A stretch of 64,000 bases of DNA from Bradysia coprophila (taxonomy: Eukaryota; Arthropoda; Insecta; Diptera; Sciaridae), in contig NW_023503409.1 in NCBI RefSeq assembly GCF_014529535.1, positions 8,680,390 to 8,744,389 of the forward strand, given 5' to 3'. Shown in pieces: positions 1 through 12,400 of this stretch. Positions within the stretch are counted from its first letter, which is position 1. Each line of letters begins with the position of its first letter. A program made the position numbers and the translations under genes. The notes under the pieces are model-generated. The model was not told where the DNA came from. It searched no databases and saw only the letters and a list, made by a program, of their open reading frames with translations.

Positions 1-1109
1 ATATTTGTCGGACGCAAATTTAGGAAAAAGTAAATTTTTAACGAAAAGGTAAAATCTTTCCGCTCTATAAAATGAGACGTTATACAATTTGTAAAAAAAA
101 TAGACACACGCGGAAGATTACACCCACACGAAACTAAGAATAAATTTAATTTTGACTATTTTGGGTTGGCTTTTTAAAAATACAAAAATACAAAAATAAA
201 AAATTTGAAATTATTTCTTTTCGAATCTGTTTCCAATCTTTTTTTCACTCAATATGGAAGTAGACGGACTAAGTCCTACACATTTCCTACAAGATTTCTA
301 ATTTCAATTTTGGACAGCATAACACCGAATTTCGTTATTTTATATTACTTTCGAATACATTTTCACCATTTTTGATGAATAATTCTTAAAAATCGCCTCA
401 GAGACGTTTCAACAATATTTTATGCAAAATAATGTAAATTATGAATTTCGTTTTGTTGAACTGTTATTAACTGTAGTTGTGAGGCAATTGAAGATGTCGA
501 TGCTGTGTTACCGGCGACCCTTTGATCTGCAAAAATGAAATAGTTTACTGTCAGTCTTGATTTCCACATACGAAAAAGTACTCCGTTTACTCTTCAAACA
601 ATAGAAAAGAGCCGTGGTTTAGCTAAACGGAATGGTTTTTTGGTCAGTGGAAATCAAGCCTTATCACAAGTTGAATCAGCACTTTTTCTTGAGTCAGCTA
701 TTATTGATAACGACAGGAATTGTTCTGCAGATCCTTGAAGAAGAAAACGGTTCATTTTCGAAAGCTCAGAAATGTAGGAACTATGAGTTTGTAGGAAGAT
801 GCATCCCCCATTCCCACATGCAAAATTGAAGTAACCGATAAAAGGTTAAAATTTTCGTGTCTCAATAATTTTCTTAAATTTATTGAATTGAAAACAGCGA
901 AACTAATTATAATTCTAGCCAGATGTATTTTTCGCTTCAATATTTATTATTGTAACCTACACCTGTTAGATAAAACATATGGTGTGACACAACTTTTCTA
1001 TTCTTCTGAGTCTTTTCCACGTAATCATTATTCCTGCGAGTATAAGGTTAAAGTACGCTTGGCGTGTTTTGATTTTGTAAATCAACATAATACTTAAAAC
1101 ACTTGTACT

Positions 1110-1254
1110 CAGGCCCGGACTGGCTATACGGGGCGATGCCCGATGCGCCTTTTCCTTTTTGGCGCACCTCAGACCAGTAAAGTTTATTTAAGCGCCTCTG
1201 AGCCTTTTTCAGCCAATGTACCCGATGCGCCTTTTGGTAGCCAGTCCGGCCCTG
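1110..1254. mobile_element. hAT-type MITE, 145 bp
   Basis: The terminal inverted repeats read CAGGCCCGGACTGGCTA on the left and TAGCCAGTCCGGCCCTG on the right. The 8-bp direct repeat CTTGTACT flanks the element exactly (1102-1109 and 1255-1262). An 8-bp target duplication and CAGG(G)CCGG termini are typical of non-autonomous hAT transposons. There is no coding capacity. Confidence 0.85.
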
Positions 1255-2967
1255 CTTGTACTCAATCTTAGTACTAAGTGTTTCAGATTGAGAACCCAGG
1301 TCTGGCGTTAATAGACATGACAAGCATAGTTCTAGTTTTGTGTTGCATCACAAATATCTTTTTTTCTTTACAACTCATGTAGTTGTTATCCATGGCCTTA
1401 AACAATTTAAATTTATATTTTCCGTAGAAACTGTGGTATGGTCTTTTCGAAAGGTAGTACCGAACATTTGTTGTCGGTGTCTACGTAAGGCATCTAAGCA
1501 AACAGTTATTTAACAAAATATTTTCCGAGCAAACATTAAAGCAGCATTCAATCGATTTTCCTTTAAGAAATTCAAGGTGCCCTCAAATTACCACGATTAT
1601 GTGGTTCCATCAGTAACATTCGTGTACATGTATGTTTGTGAATTTACGCTAATTAATATAGATTTAATTAAACAAAAAAATTTGAATTACTTTTCAAATA
1701 AAAAGTAGTTGTTCGCTGAAGGTAAAAACAGTTTACCATTTTTTTTCACGCACTAGAGTCTACCATCTAGATTCTAGAACTGTGAGCAACTTTTCAATCT
1801 GTTTCGGTATGAATTGTGGTAATATCAATTCCGTTACCGTCGGACACTAAATTATTGGATTACGATTATTTCGGTGCGTTGGCCTTTTCCGTTTCATGTT
1901 TTATCTGTCGATCAACCGGTTTACTGTATGTTTAATTAAATTGAGTAATAAAATGTGTTAAAGTTGGAAAATCGACTTTTAATAATAACAACAATTATGC
2001 TGAGTTGATGCTAAACAATTTTAAATCAATTAAATATATTTTGTATATGGAACGCACGTTTTCTGTAGAGTAGGTGATAGCTTCTTGTTACCGTTGAGTC
2101 AAAGCGATTGTAAGCACATTTTTTTCGGTCAAATTTTGATTGTTTATTTTTGAATGAAATTCTGACGAGACAACCACTTTTTCCATTATTGAAATTCGCA
2201 CTTTATTCGTCCCACATTTATATTTAAAAAAAAACATTTTTCTAAATTTACTAGCTTCACTTCGACAAAGCTTTCTTCAGCAAATTTGTAGGCATTCTGG
2301 GGCAGAATAAAAATTGATGAGAAGTCATTTGTTACACCTGCAATCTAAGACAAAGAAGAAGAAGAAAAAACTTCCTCATAAATTGCGACAGACTGACCTA
2401 TTTTGATACCGCAACGTCTTGCAATTACGTTCATAAAATTTAATAGACAATTCTCTTAACTCATCGACGTGCGTCTTCCGTTTGGATTTTAACTATAAAA
2501 ATTAAAAACTCAAATATTGAAGAATAAAAAAAATGGTTTTTCCATTCGATGTTACCCGATGGATTGTAGAAATATACATTTCCACAAGGTCACAACTTAC
2601 GACAACGGATTGAAATCGTATTCTAGACATGTAAATTCTTGATAAAACTAAAATCAGGCGATCTCAAATCGACTGCAACAATAATGATATACCTAGAAGC
2701 TGGTTGATTTATAGTGACTGTAACATTTCTCAGTCATATGAACAATTCACTTTTTACGAATCTCTTCGAGCTCAGCATTATATTAAACCTGTACCGATTT
2801 AGCGTATGGTACAAAGCAAAACCGGTATCTATTAACGTGTAACCATATTAATCTCAGTAAATATTTCGATAATTAAATTAAATAGGAAGTCGAGTGGATA
2901 TAACAGTTTATCAATAAAGACCAAGGGCAAAAAGGTTTTTTTTATAAGAAACCATCTGAAATCAAAC

Positions 2968-3855
2968 TGGAGGGATTCTTTTGAAAAACAGCCTACCGAA
3001 ATCGGACGCATTTTCCAGTGGACTTTTTTCTATATGCCTAGAAAGGTATTCGACCCTAGAAGCCAAAACCACTTTCAAAAAAATTCTTCGAAGTTTGTGT
3101 GGCTGGTGAACGGTGATCAAAAACCGAAAACTTGCACTTTTCTTACAAAAATTTCTCCAGTTACACGAGCCGTACAGGGTCGTGTGGGGTGTCATTAGAA
3201 AGGTAATCACATGTACTATTGAGCCGAATAGGGACTGTTCTTACAGAAATTTGTCGAGGTACATGAAACGTACATGGTCGTGTGGGGTGTCATTAGAAAG
3301 GTAATTGCATGTACTTTCGGGGCAAATAGGGTCTTATTGAGGTTTGGAAGCATCTACGACGAATTATGAGAAGTTGAAATGTTTAGGTGTACATATTTCA
3401 TCGTAGATGCATCCAAACCACATAAGACCCTATTTGGCCTAAAAGCACATTAAATTACCTGTCAAATGACACCCTACACGACCATGTACGTTTTGTGTAC
3501 CTCGAGAAATTTCAGTAAGAACAGTGTAAGTCTTCGGTCGAAAACTTTAACTGCACATATTTCAGTGTCGATGAATTTAAACACAATAAGTCCCTATTCA
3601 ATAGTACGTGTGATTACCTTTCTAATGACACCCCACACGACCCCGTACGGCTCGTATAACTGGAGAAATTTTTGTAAGAAAAGTGCAAGTTTTCGGTTTT
3701 TGATCACCGTTCACCAGCCACACAAACTTCGAAGAATATTTTTGAACGTGGTTTTGGCTTCTAGGGTCGAATACCTTTCTAGGCATATAGAAAAAAGTCC
3801 ACTGGAAAATGCGTCCGATTTCGGTAGGCTGTTTTTCAAAAGAATCCCTCACTGA
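2968..3855. mobile_element. Foldback element, ~0.9 kb, arms >350 bp
   Basis: The sequence from about 2968 to 3375 is repeated in inverted, imperfect form from about 3395 to 3855. Both ends carry GAGGGATTCTTTTGAAAAAC-like termini and the centre lies near 3390. The GTGTGGGGTGTCATTAGAAA block occurs twice within the left arm (near 3180 and 3280). Open frames inside are by-products of the symmetry. No transposase was seen and the target duplication is unclear. Confidence 0.75.
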
Positions 3856-6800
3856 TAAAGTGTGCGGAGAGGTTCGTTAAAATTCTCATAGGCTTGGGTT
3901 ATTATCTGTTCATGGCTTGTAATTACGGACATCAAAAATTTATGAATGGTTGTTTCGCATGGATGGAATTGCATGTTTTAAAATATAGTAATCGAACTCT
4001 GCACTCTGCAAAGATTTTTGTATTTAACATAAACTAATGTAAGGTATGTTGATGTTCTAAGATCTTCTGTGTATTGAGATACGAGATTAACATCACTTTT
4101 TAGATAGGGGCAATGCAACCAATCAAACCATAAGAAATTTGATTATTTACACATGTGCACCTGACACAGGTTACGTAATCTATCCCATGAGAAAAACAAA
4201 GAAAACCGAAACGATGATGAAGTGCAATAACAAACGTACCGATTGCAAGACTCCTAAGAAAAAGATAAATAAAAATCAGAAACCTACCAGCAGCGTCAAT
4301 GGTTAAGTTATTCAAAAATCATAACTAATTTTAGTTCATCGTTCAGTTCCTCAGTTTCTTGTTAGCGTACATAATGTAATGTATCTAGGTTAACATTTTA
4401 CATTTATGGTGTACTTCCCATTTAATTGGGTATATTTCTCACAAAAATTGTTTGAACTTGCTGTACTGCAACTGGTTTTCCGCGCCTTACCTTTCAAACG
4501 ATTTAATATTATATACTCTGCGGTCTGCACTGTACCATACACACCATATCAATTAATCAGTTATATTGCACAATTTTCTCAATTTTCTACAAGGTCTATG
4601 AGTTGCGTAAATGTAAACCGCATAGTCCAAATATGCATTTGGTAATTAAAACTGCAATCGATTTATAATCTTGAAAGGAACAAGTCGCATGAGGTAGAAA
4701 TTGATAAAAAAGCAGTCGTCTAACGTGAAGCTAGGCTTTAAGCTGTAATGTTGGTGTAATATTATTAGCAATAACCTTCAATTGGCGATAAAACGGTTTG
4801 ACATAAACGAATTTCTTGGTTTTTCTACATCTACCTGACTAGAGAGTAAACTTTTAAATTGTGTTCAATCGCGGAACTTCATTATTGTCAATTTATTCCT
4901 TTATTCAGTGTAAACTCGTTACATTCAAACTACATGGTAAGTGGTATCAGCAGTTCGTATTTTTAGTTAATAATTTACTGGTTGGCATCTACAATTGCAT
5001 CACCTATTAGCATTATCTATTATTTATCTGGGGTAAAATTCTGTTAATTCTTCAGAACATTTTGTTTTACATGGCATATGACCTGTAAAATTGAATCCTT
5101 ACGCTGTTTTGCATACCGAGTAAAACAAAAGAATTATGGAAAGAGTAACAAATCTTCGCCACTGAATGAAGGCATAAATCGACAATAAAAAAGTGTCCAA
5201 ACTATACAACCGGTACAATACCATTTTAACGCTATATTAGAGAAGGTAAATTTTCGTATTCGTTCCATATAACTTTTGTGTGGAGCTTTAAAGCACACAA
5301 TCGATTAACACCACCCATAGGAAGCTACACCTAAAAAAATCTTGTCCAGCTCAGCTGTTCTTTGTACGAATATACTGTACAAATTCGCGACAAGTACATT
5401 ATGTTAACGTAGCAGTACTATTTACAGCACAGCTTTATAAATGTACAGTTGAGCGAACGTTGATTGCCTGATCCAAAATTAAAAATTGTACAAAAAATAT
5501 AGTCAAAATTCACCATTTTTCATTGTTATACTATTTAGTACGTTAAATTATATTAACTAAATTAACTAAATTGAAAAAAAAAAAAATTGGCGCTAACTGC
5601 GGCTAGAACCCATAACCTCCGACACTCTAGTCCACCACCTTACTCATGCGCCAACTCAGAACTTGTGTTTGGCAAACATTATGTCAAAGAGATCTTGTGA
5701 TATCGTACTACTCCATAGTACTTGTTTTCTGAACATTAATGTTCAGTTGAGCAGTATTGTGAAATTGAACTTCAAAAGTTCTCATATTCTTATACTGTTG
5801 TGCTGTAATGTAATGTCAAAATATCGAAAATAATTGAAAAAACCCGAAAATTTGATTTTCTTCGAAAAATGTGTTTTTTTAATTAGTAGTTTTCATTTTT
5901 TGAAACTGTTTGTCCGAACTTAGTCCAAACTAGGCATGCGCTGAAAGTACTTGACTTCGGCTTTCCAACGAGCACACTCCCACCCAGATCACTCACATTT
6001 AGCAGCCGTAAAATGAGTCCGAAAAACCTCCTTTTTCGACCTTCTAAGGTCAGCCACTAGCAACCAAAAGTGACTAGAGACTATCTGAGGCCTTTTTTTG
6101 AGATTTAAGGGCAACCTTTCAAACCATGTATATATCCATCATAGACGAAATGGGTCCTATTTGGATAGGTAAATTTTCAAAAGAATTCCTCACAACAACT
6201 TTCAAAGCCTTTTACCTCTTGATAAAACGGATTGTATTAAGTTGTTGATATCCAAAATAGAATTTATCGTCATTTACAATTATTTTATTGATCAACAAGA
6301 AAACAGGACTTTCGTCGGCATAATTTTCGACGTATTTAGTGGTGGACAAAAATCACTGAGCGAGAAGTAACACTAAAATAATTTATTGTCGTCCATAAGA
6401 CTATAACCTCAATATTACTAAGAAAGAAAATGTCAGTAGTAACATGAAAAAATATTTAGGTTATGATTCTCTATAGATGACGGTAGTCGGTGATAGTTAT
6501 AGTTGATGATAATAGTCGGTTCGTGCTTGGATCATTTTGTTCGGCGAAACTGTTGCTTGGAAAAAATCTATAATTTGTTTACGAAAATAGTTATTTATGT
6601 ATAACTCGGTGCGTTAATAAAACTTCAGATGCACATAATCCGTCTTATTTACATAAAATCTGGTTTCTACATTTAGCGTACTTTAATAGAAATTTTACTG
6701 ACCCTGAAAATAGTTAGTATTAAATTTTTTTGATTTGATTTCATCAAAGATTCCATCGCATAAGGAATATGAAATGCTTTAAATTGATATCCGGAAGGAT

Positions 6801-8009
6801 AAAAGATGCGAGTATAGGCATCAGAAAATCTGCTATTACCGTCGCTTTTACCATCGATTATACTAAAAAAAAATCATGAGCTTTCATTATTCCATTTCAT
6901 TTATTCACCGCTGAATTTATGAATTACGAAAAAATCTAGAATTGTCTTGAAATTTCATGCAGTTTTTAGTCTTGATATTATGGAAGTTTCCACGACCTAC
7001 ATTCAATTTGAATTATTCAAACTGTCATTCGGTCAGCTACCACGAGTTACATTCAAACTGTCATTCGTTCAGATATATCGTACATTTTACATCTCAATAG
7101 TACTTTGGATCTGTCAAAAATCATGTACTGATCTGCTGTACAAATTCGCGACAAGTACATTTGGTAACTTAACAGTGCAGTAGTACATCTTAGCTGTACA
7201 TAGAACTGTCATTCCGTTCAATATTCAACAATTACGTAGAATATACAGATATGCCGAAAAATAATGGTCAGCAGTGTTGTAAAATGAACAGCACAGTTAC
7301 CATACGCAAATATTTTTTTTTATAGGTGTACGGGTTAATAGATTTAATGTGCCGCTTGTAACTTTCGGAAGTCCGAGCATGAAGTAAGGGTAGAGAACTA
7401 TCCAAGACAAAAAAAATTGTTCTTGCTGGTTGTGAAAAACATAACTTGAAAAATCTTACCCAATTTCGAGTACATCTATGGCACTTTGCATATATCCGTA
7501 CGTACGATATTATTTATACGAGACCGTGCGGGGCCTATTGTAGCAATTTGCTACGATCTCAACTGGTTTTTAAATAATAAATTTGTTTTTTTTTTCGCAG
7601 TCTTCTGTTTGCTCTTCATTCATATTTCTGAAATGTATCCAAAATATTTAAAATAAATTTGCGGAAGTAAACGAATTTATTTTTAAACAACTTTGTTTGA
7701 TAGTTTTATTACCATCGAAGAAGGTAAACATGAAAGAGTCTCATACCAATTAGACACATGAAAATGTAAATGAAATCGCACCTTTAAAACAATAAAAAGA
7801 AGCGAAAAAGTCGCAGTTAAAACCACTAATTTGTTAAGAATACGAATTTTATCAGACGTGCTAAATGCCTGTTGTTGGTAATATGAGTTGTCGTGAAAGG
7901 AGGAAAAGGTTCTTTAAATTGTTTATCACTTTAAGCTTATTGCCATCTACAAGTTCTTTCATCAAGCATTGCAGCTGCTTGTGCTGTATTCTATTTAGAG
8001 ATTATTGAA

Positions 8010-8300
8010 TCAGATGCCACGGTCGACTTGTTTACAAGGTTTGCCAACTAGAATGCAATCTTCAGTACCTTGCACTTTTTCAAGGTTACACGTTTAGAAT
8101 TAAACCAAGAGTACCTTGCGGTGCATTTAATCTCAGCGTATTTAATTGGTAGACATGTTTACAAGGTTATACGTCTAGAATGAATACAAAGTTCTTTGCA
8201 CTGTATTCTATACTCAATTGTGTGTGAGGTAGAAATGTTTACAAGGTTCCAGAACGTAGCTAGAGTGGCTTTTCATTGCACTGAATTTTATTGTGAGCTG
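8010..8300. repeat. Degenerate minisatellite, ~85-125 bp period
   Basis: The core TGTTTACAAGGTT recurs at about 8029, 8154 and 8237, each followed by similar blocks (TAGAAT, then a CCTTGCACT-like or TTTGCACT-like stretch). Copies are diverged and unequal in length. No coding function is apparent. Confidence 0.55.
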
Positions 8301-9486
8301 ATTGGACTTTGATGGTACAGGTATTGGTATTGTTTATTGTGAAGGATAGGCCGTGGTTTTATCAACACATTTACACGGTTAAGGCCATGATGCAACTTTA
8401 TTCTGAAATGATTGGATTGATGATACTAACCATGTCAACAGTCAACATTTTATGGTGGCACACGTTCGTTCACACGATGAGTTCACGAGATGTGATTGTT
8501 TGTTGTAATGTGTGTCTCAAATAGGTTTTTTTTTTCTTTATTATGGAAATCGGACTGTTGTACCCTTGGAAATCAAAGTTGAGATTTTAATGTTAATAGA
8601 TTACTATGCTTTGTTTGGGTAAATACAATTTGAATAAAAATAGCACAAACAGATGTTATGACCTATTCAGACTGGCAATAAAAAATAGTTTTTTTTTATC
8701 GAAACATTACCGGAACACTAGACTTCTCAAGCATTTGTGTGAAAAATAAAGTGGCGAAAGAAGACGAAGTATGAGAGCAGCACAAGGTTGATTGTTTTTT
8801 TTTCTTCAAAATCATGATAATGACCTTAAAATTTCCTAACAATTCCGGTGATTGCTGTCGAGGAGAGGTAACAATACAAATACCAAAAAGACGAACATAA
8901 AAAAGTGATTTAATTTTATGAAACAGTCGAGTGTTCGCACCAAAATTCAATTAATTCAGTTTTATGTAAATTTACCATTTCTAATGATCCTTGTTGTAAA
9001 CCTTACAATCGTCGTAATGTGTGGCAATTAATGATGAGCGAATATTTCATTTCATTTTCGTCAATCGAATTGAGAAATTAAATTCACTGTGTTGTTGATG
9101 ATCTCGCCCCTCTGGTCAGATCAGTTAAGCATTGTGCTTAGTACTCAATCTTCTTTAATTTTCAAAAAAAAACGCTCATCTCATTGAATGCAATTATAAT
9201 GTAAATTACACCTAAATTACCGGCCACAAATCATTGGAATGAAGTCGATAATAAAACATAATTAATAATTATTGCACATCACCGAACCTTGATACTGCTC
9301 GCATTTAAGCGGCATGAATAATGGAATGCAAAGCCACGTAAAATTAAGTGTTACACTCGTTAATTGGCATACCGTTTCTTGCAATTTCTTTTTAATTAAA
9401 CCAACAAGAATCCGCATTTTGTATATTATGTGCAATGTCAACATTGATTTTTTTTTTTTAATTAAATTATTTTTCAGATAGCTGAC

Positions 9487-12400
9487 ATGGCTGACATAAC
9501 AGAAGATCGTATCTTAAGGATGCTTCACGGTCGATGTTTATTCATAACTGGTGGTACGGGCTTTCTCGGTAAAGTTTTGGTCGAGAAATTGTTGAGGTAA
9601 GGAAATGGATCGCTTTTTTTAGACACTTTTTCAATTTTTTTTTATATGTTTAAGGTACTGTCCAACGATTGCTAAAATTTATATGATGGTTCGACCGAAG
9701 AAAGGCAAAGACCCGAAGCAACGACTGTTGGAAATATTTGATAATCCCGTAAGTAAAACCATCCGAATTGAACTATTATTATTCTACTAGAAATGAGGTT
9801 TATTTGCGGACAATACAGTTGTCGAAGCTATATTGCAAAAATATGTTCAAGACGATTAAGAGTGTTTCAGAAAATCTGCGGAAAATTTAAAGAAAATCAT
9901 TTTCCACTGTGCTGCATTTGATACAATAATTTTTAGTCAGTGTTGTTCCCTTTCACCACTATCTATTGAACTTTGAATGGAAATAGATTAGCGGGTTAAT
10001 AACTTCCTTTTAACAGAATTCATTTTCAATTGAATTTAAAAGTAATTTGCCTTTTCGAATCGTCTAATCTAATTTTATATCATAAAATATCTTGTACACC
10101 ATTGAAGCATTTCATATCCATATCTTACAATACTCAACTGCTTGTACTTATACATTCCCATATTTGCGGTAGCTGAAGCCCGCTATTATCGTGAGAAGCC
10201 TTGTTTAACTTCAGCAAACATTGTAGTACATGCAGCTAACGGAATACTTAATTTTTATGAAGGGAAAAAGTTGTAAATTTCATTCCGAGGGTGTTGTTGG
10301 CTACCAAGGCCTATAAATCATCCAAAAAATGACATCTTTAACCTCTTTTCACTATACAATAGTCAAGGAAATTTAGATATGAATTTGTTTCATTTAGTCC
10401 ACTCATAGAAACAAAAGTGCTTTTATACAGGCAAAAAATAGCTACACGCACGAGTTATTTTGTTTGTTTGAGTGGATCAGCTGAAGCAAATTCATGTCTC
10501 ATTTTCACTGACGCTAACTGTGTGCTAATACATTATTTCCCGCAACAAAGGAAACAAATTTTCTCATCTACGCCTGTAATCGTGAAAACGTTTTTATCCA
10601 TTTTCGCGAGTTTGCACGATTTTTTTGAATCTTAACCTGAATCTTAGCCACAGACGGCAGGCATGTTAACAGTTTTACTATCTGATCTATAGTTTTGGCT
10701 TTTGTGTCTCATACTTGTTAAACCGAAAGATGAATTGATCAGCATTTATCACATCAACAACGAATCCGTGCCATTAGACAGGCACAATGTCGTACGAAAT
10801 TGTAGGACGTTTTGACCACTGTTTCGTGATCTATTACTTCATTTGATCGGAAATTTTCAGAGATTGATTTCAGGAATCTTTTACTTCATTTGTTTTGAAT
10901 ATGCTTTTTGCTATATGAGACATCTTTAGTCCGATCTTTGTCATTTATTATTACTGTCGCTGTCGATTACAGATACAGATGACAGCCGTCTGTAACAGGT
11001 TAAAAATACACGAAAACCCAGAAAATGCATGAAAATTCGTGAAAACATTTTCATGATTCCAGGATGTGCTACGTTGGTTGGATGGGTTTAGGTTAGATTT
11101 TTTTACCAATAGCTTGTACAAATATCTGTAAGCAAATTCACAATCTGCTATCACCTTCGATGACAATGTTAGACATCGTAGTTTGCAACTTGCACCCTGA
11201 CACAACCTTTTCAACTTAGTTCAAATGTTTACCAAACAGATAATTGTTATTATTGGTTACGTTCAATTAACATTGATACTTTTCCAATTTAACGAATCAA
11301 TTGCGAACCAAAGTCAATTGAATTAAATAAATAAATCGATTTTCTTCACGCATACATCACTCTCAACGTTATTATTAAATTGAATGTAAAACGAATATAG
11401 GTCTCAGACTGTGTTGTGGTTGTCGAGAGTATACGGAAAAAATTATTATTTATAATAATGTAATGATAGACGAAAGGAATACTGTACGTAGGCTTTGTAT
11501 GGTTTACAGCGTGTAATATAAAAATTGTTTCACCGAATAGATGTAAGAAAGTGTGTTATGTATGGCGGTTACATGCAATGCAGTGTATTATTGCTAAAAG
11601 ATCACATCAAGAAATTATGAATGATGAAAGAAAGGAAAAAAAAACCATGAGAAATGGGTTTTTTTCCATCTTCTTATTATTTCAATAAATACCATAACAT
11701 TATGTGCTTTGTGTAGTTACAACATTATGCAACATAAATCAAGTTAACGAACAATTTAAGTCAAGGTTAAGCATAGTTTATGCGGTTTGGTACTCTTTAT
11801 AGTCACGTTTCAGCAATAAACAGTTCGTATAGGTAAATAAATATTTGGGGGTGGTGAGATAGAAATGACCAATTGTGGTGATGAACGTTTTTCTTTCAGT
11901 TCGTTGTCTTTAGAATTTAACGCGTTAGACAACCTTCGTTAGTTGAATAGTTGATCTTTTGGATTTCGTTGATTTCATCATAATTTACGTACTTTATTTC
12001 GACATTGCGTACAGCAAATAAAACCTGTATTTGATTGAGTGATAAATTAATTTTTAATGATTTATACAGATTAGCTTGGGGAAATTATTACGGCTGTAAC
12101 ACAATCAAGCACGATAATTTAGAGAATTCGGTTTAATTGACAAAATTGTGGGAATTTGAATTCGTGTTTGGAGCTTTTAATTTTCAACTTTTCGAAGACT
12201 GGGTTGAGCATCGACATTTTGTTTCTCAGCCATTTCCGTTTTAATTGTGAATGTAAGGTTTCGGCCGTTGTCAACAATGTGAATGTTGTACGTTTCTTTC
12301 TACAATGACAACGAATCCAATTTCTTTTAACAGCCCGATTGAAGCAGGTTCATTGAGGATGTATACCTTCACCGGTATATCTATTTAGTTTGTTACTTCG

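Larger units (their letters stand above)
1..9477. other. Intergenic / probable 5' flank of FAR-1
   Basis: I see no convincing coding exon here; open frames are short and resemble no family I know. The splice acceptor at 9476-9477 just before the FAR-1 start implies at least one upstream non-coding FAR-1 exon somewhere in this stretch, not located. Repeats are listed separately. A sequence around TGTACAAATTCGCGACAAGT occurs in the same orientation near 5377-5400 and 7137-7160, so a further dispersed repeat is present. The part at 5980-6190 shares its terminal CAAAAGAATTCCTCAC-like end with the foldback at 2968-3855. Confidence 0.6.

Noticed and set aside
3466..3855. 129-codon open frame
   Set aside because: It lies in the arm of a foldback element and is mirrored by frames on the other strand at 2962-3210 and 3622-3852; no protein domain.
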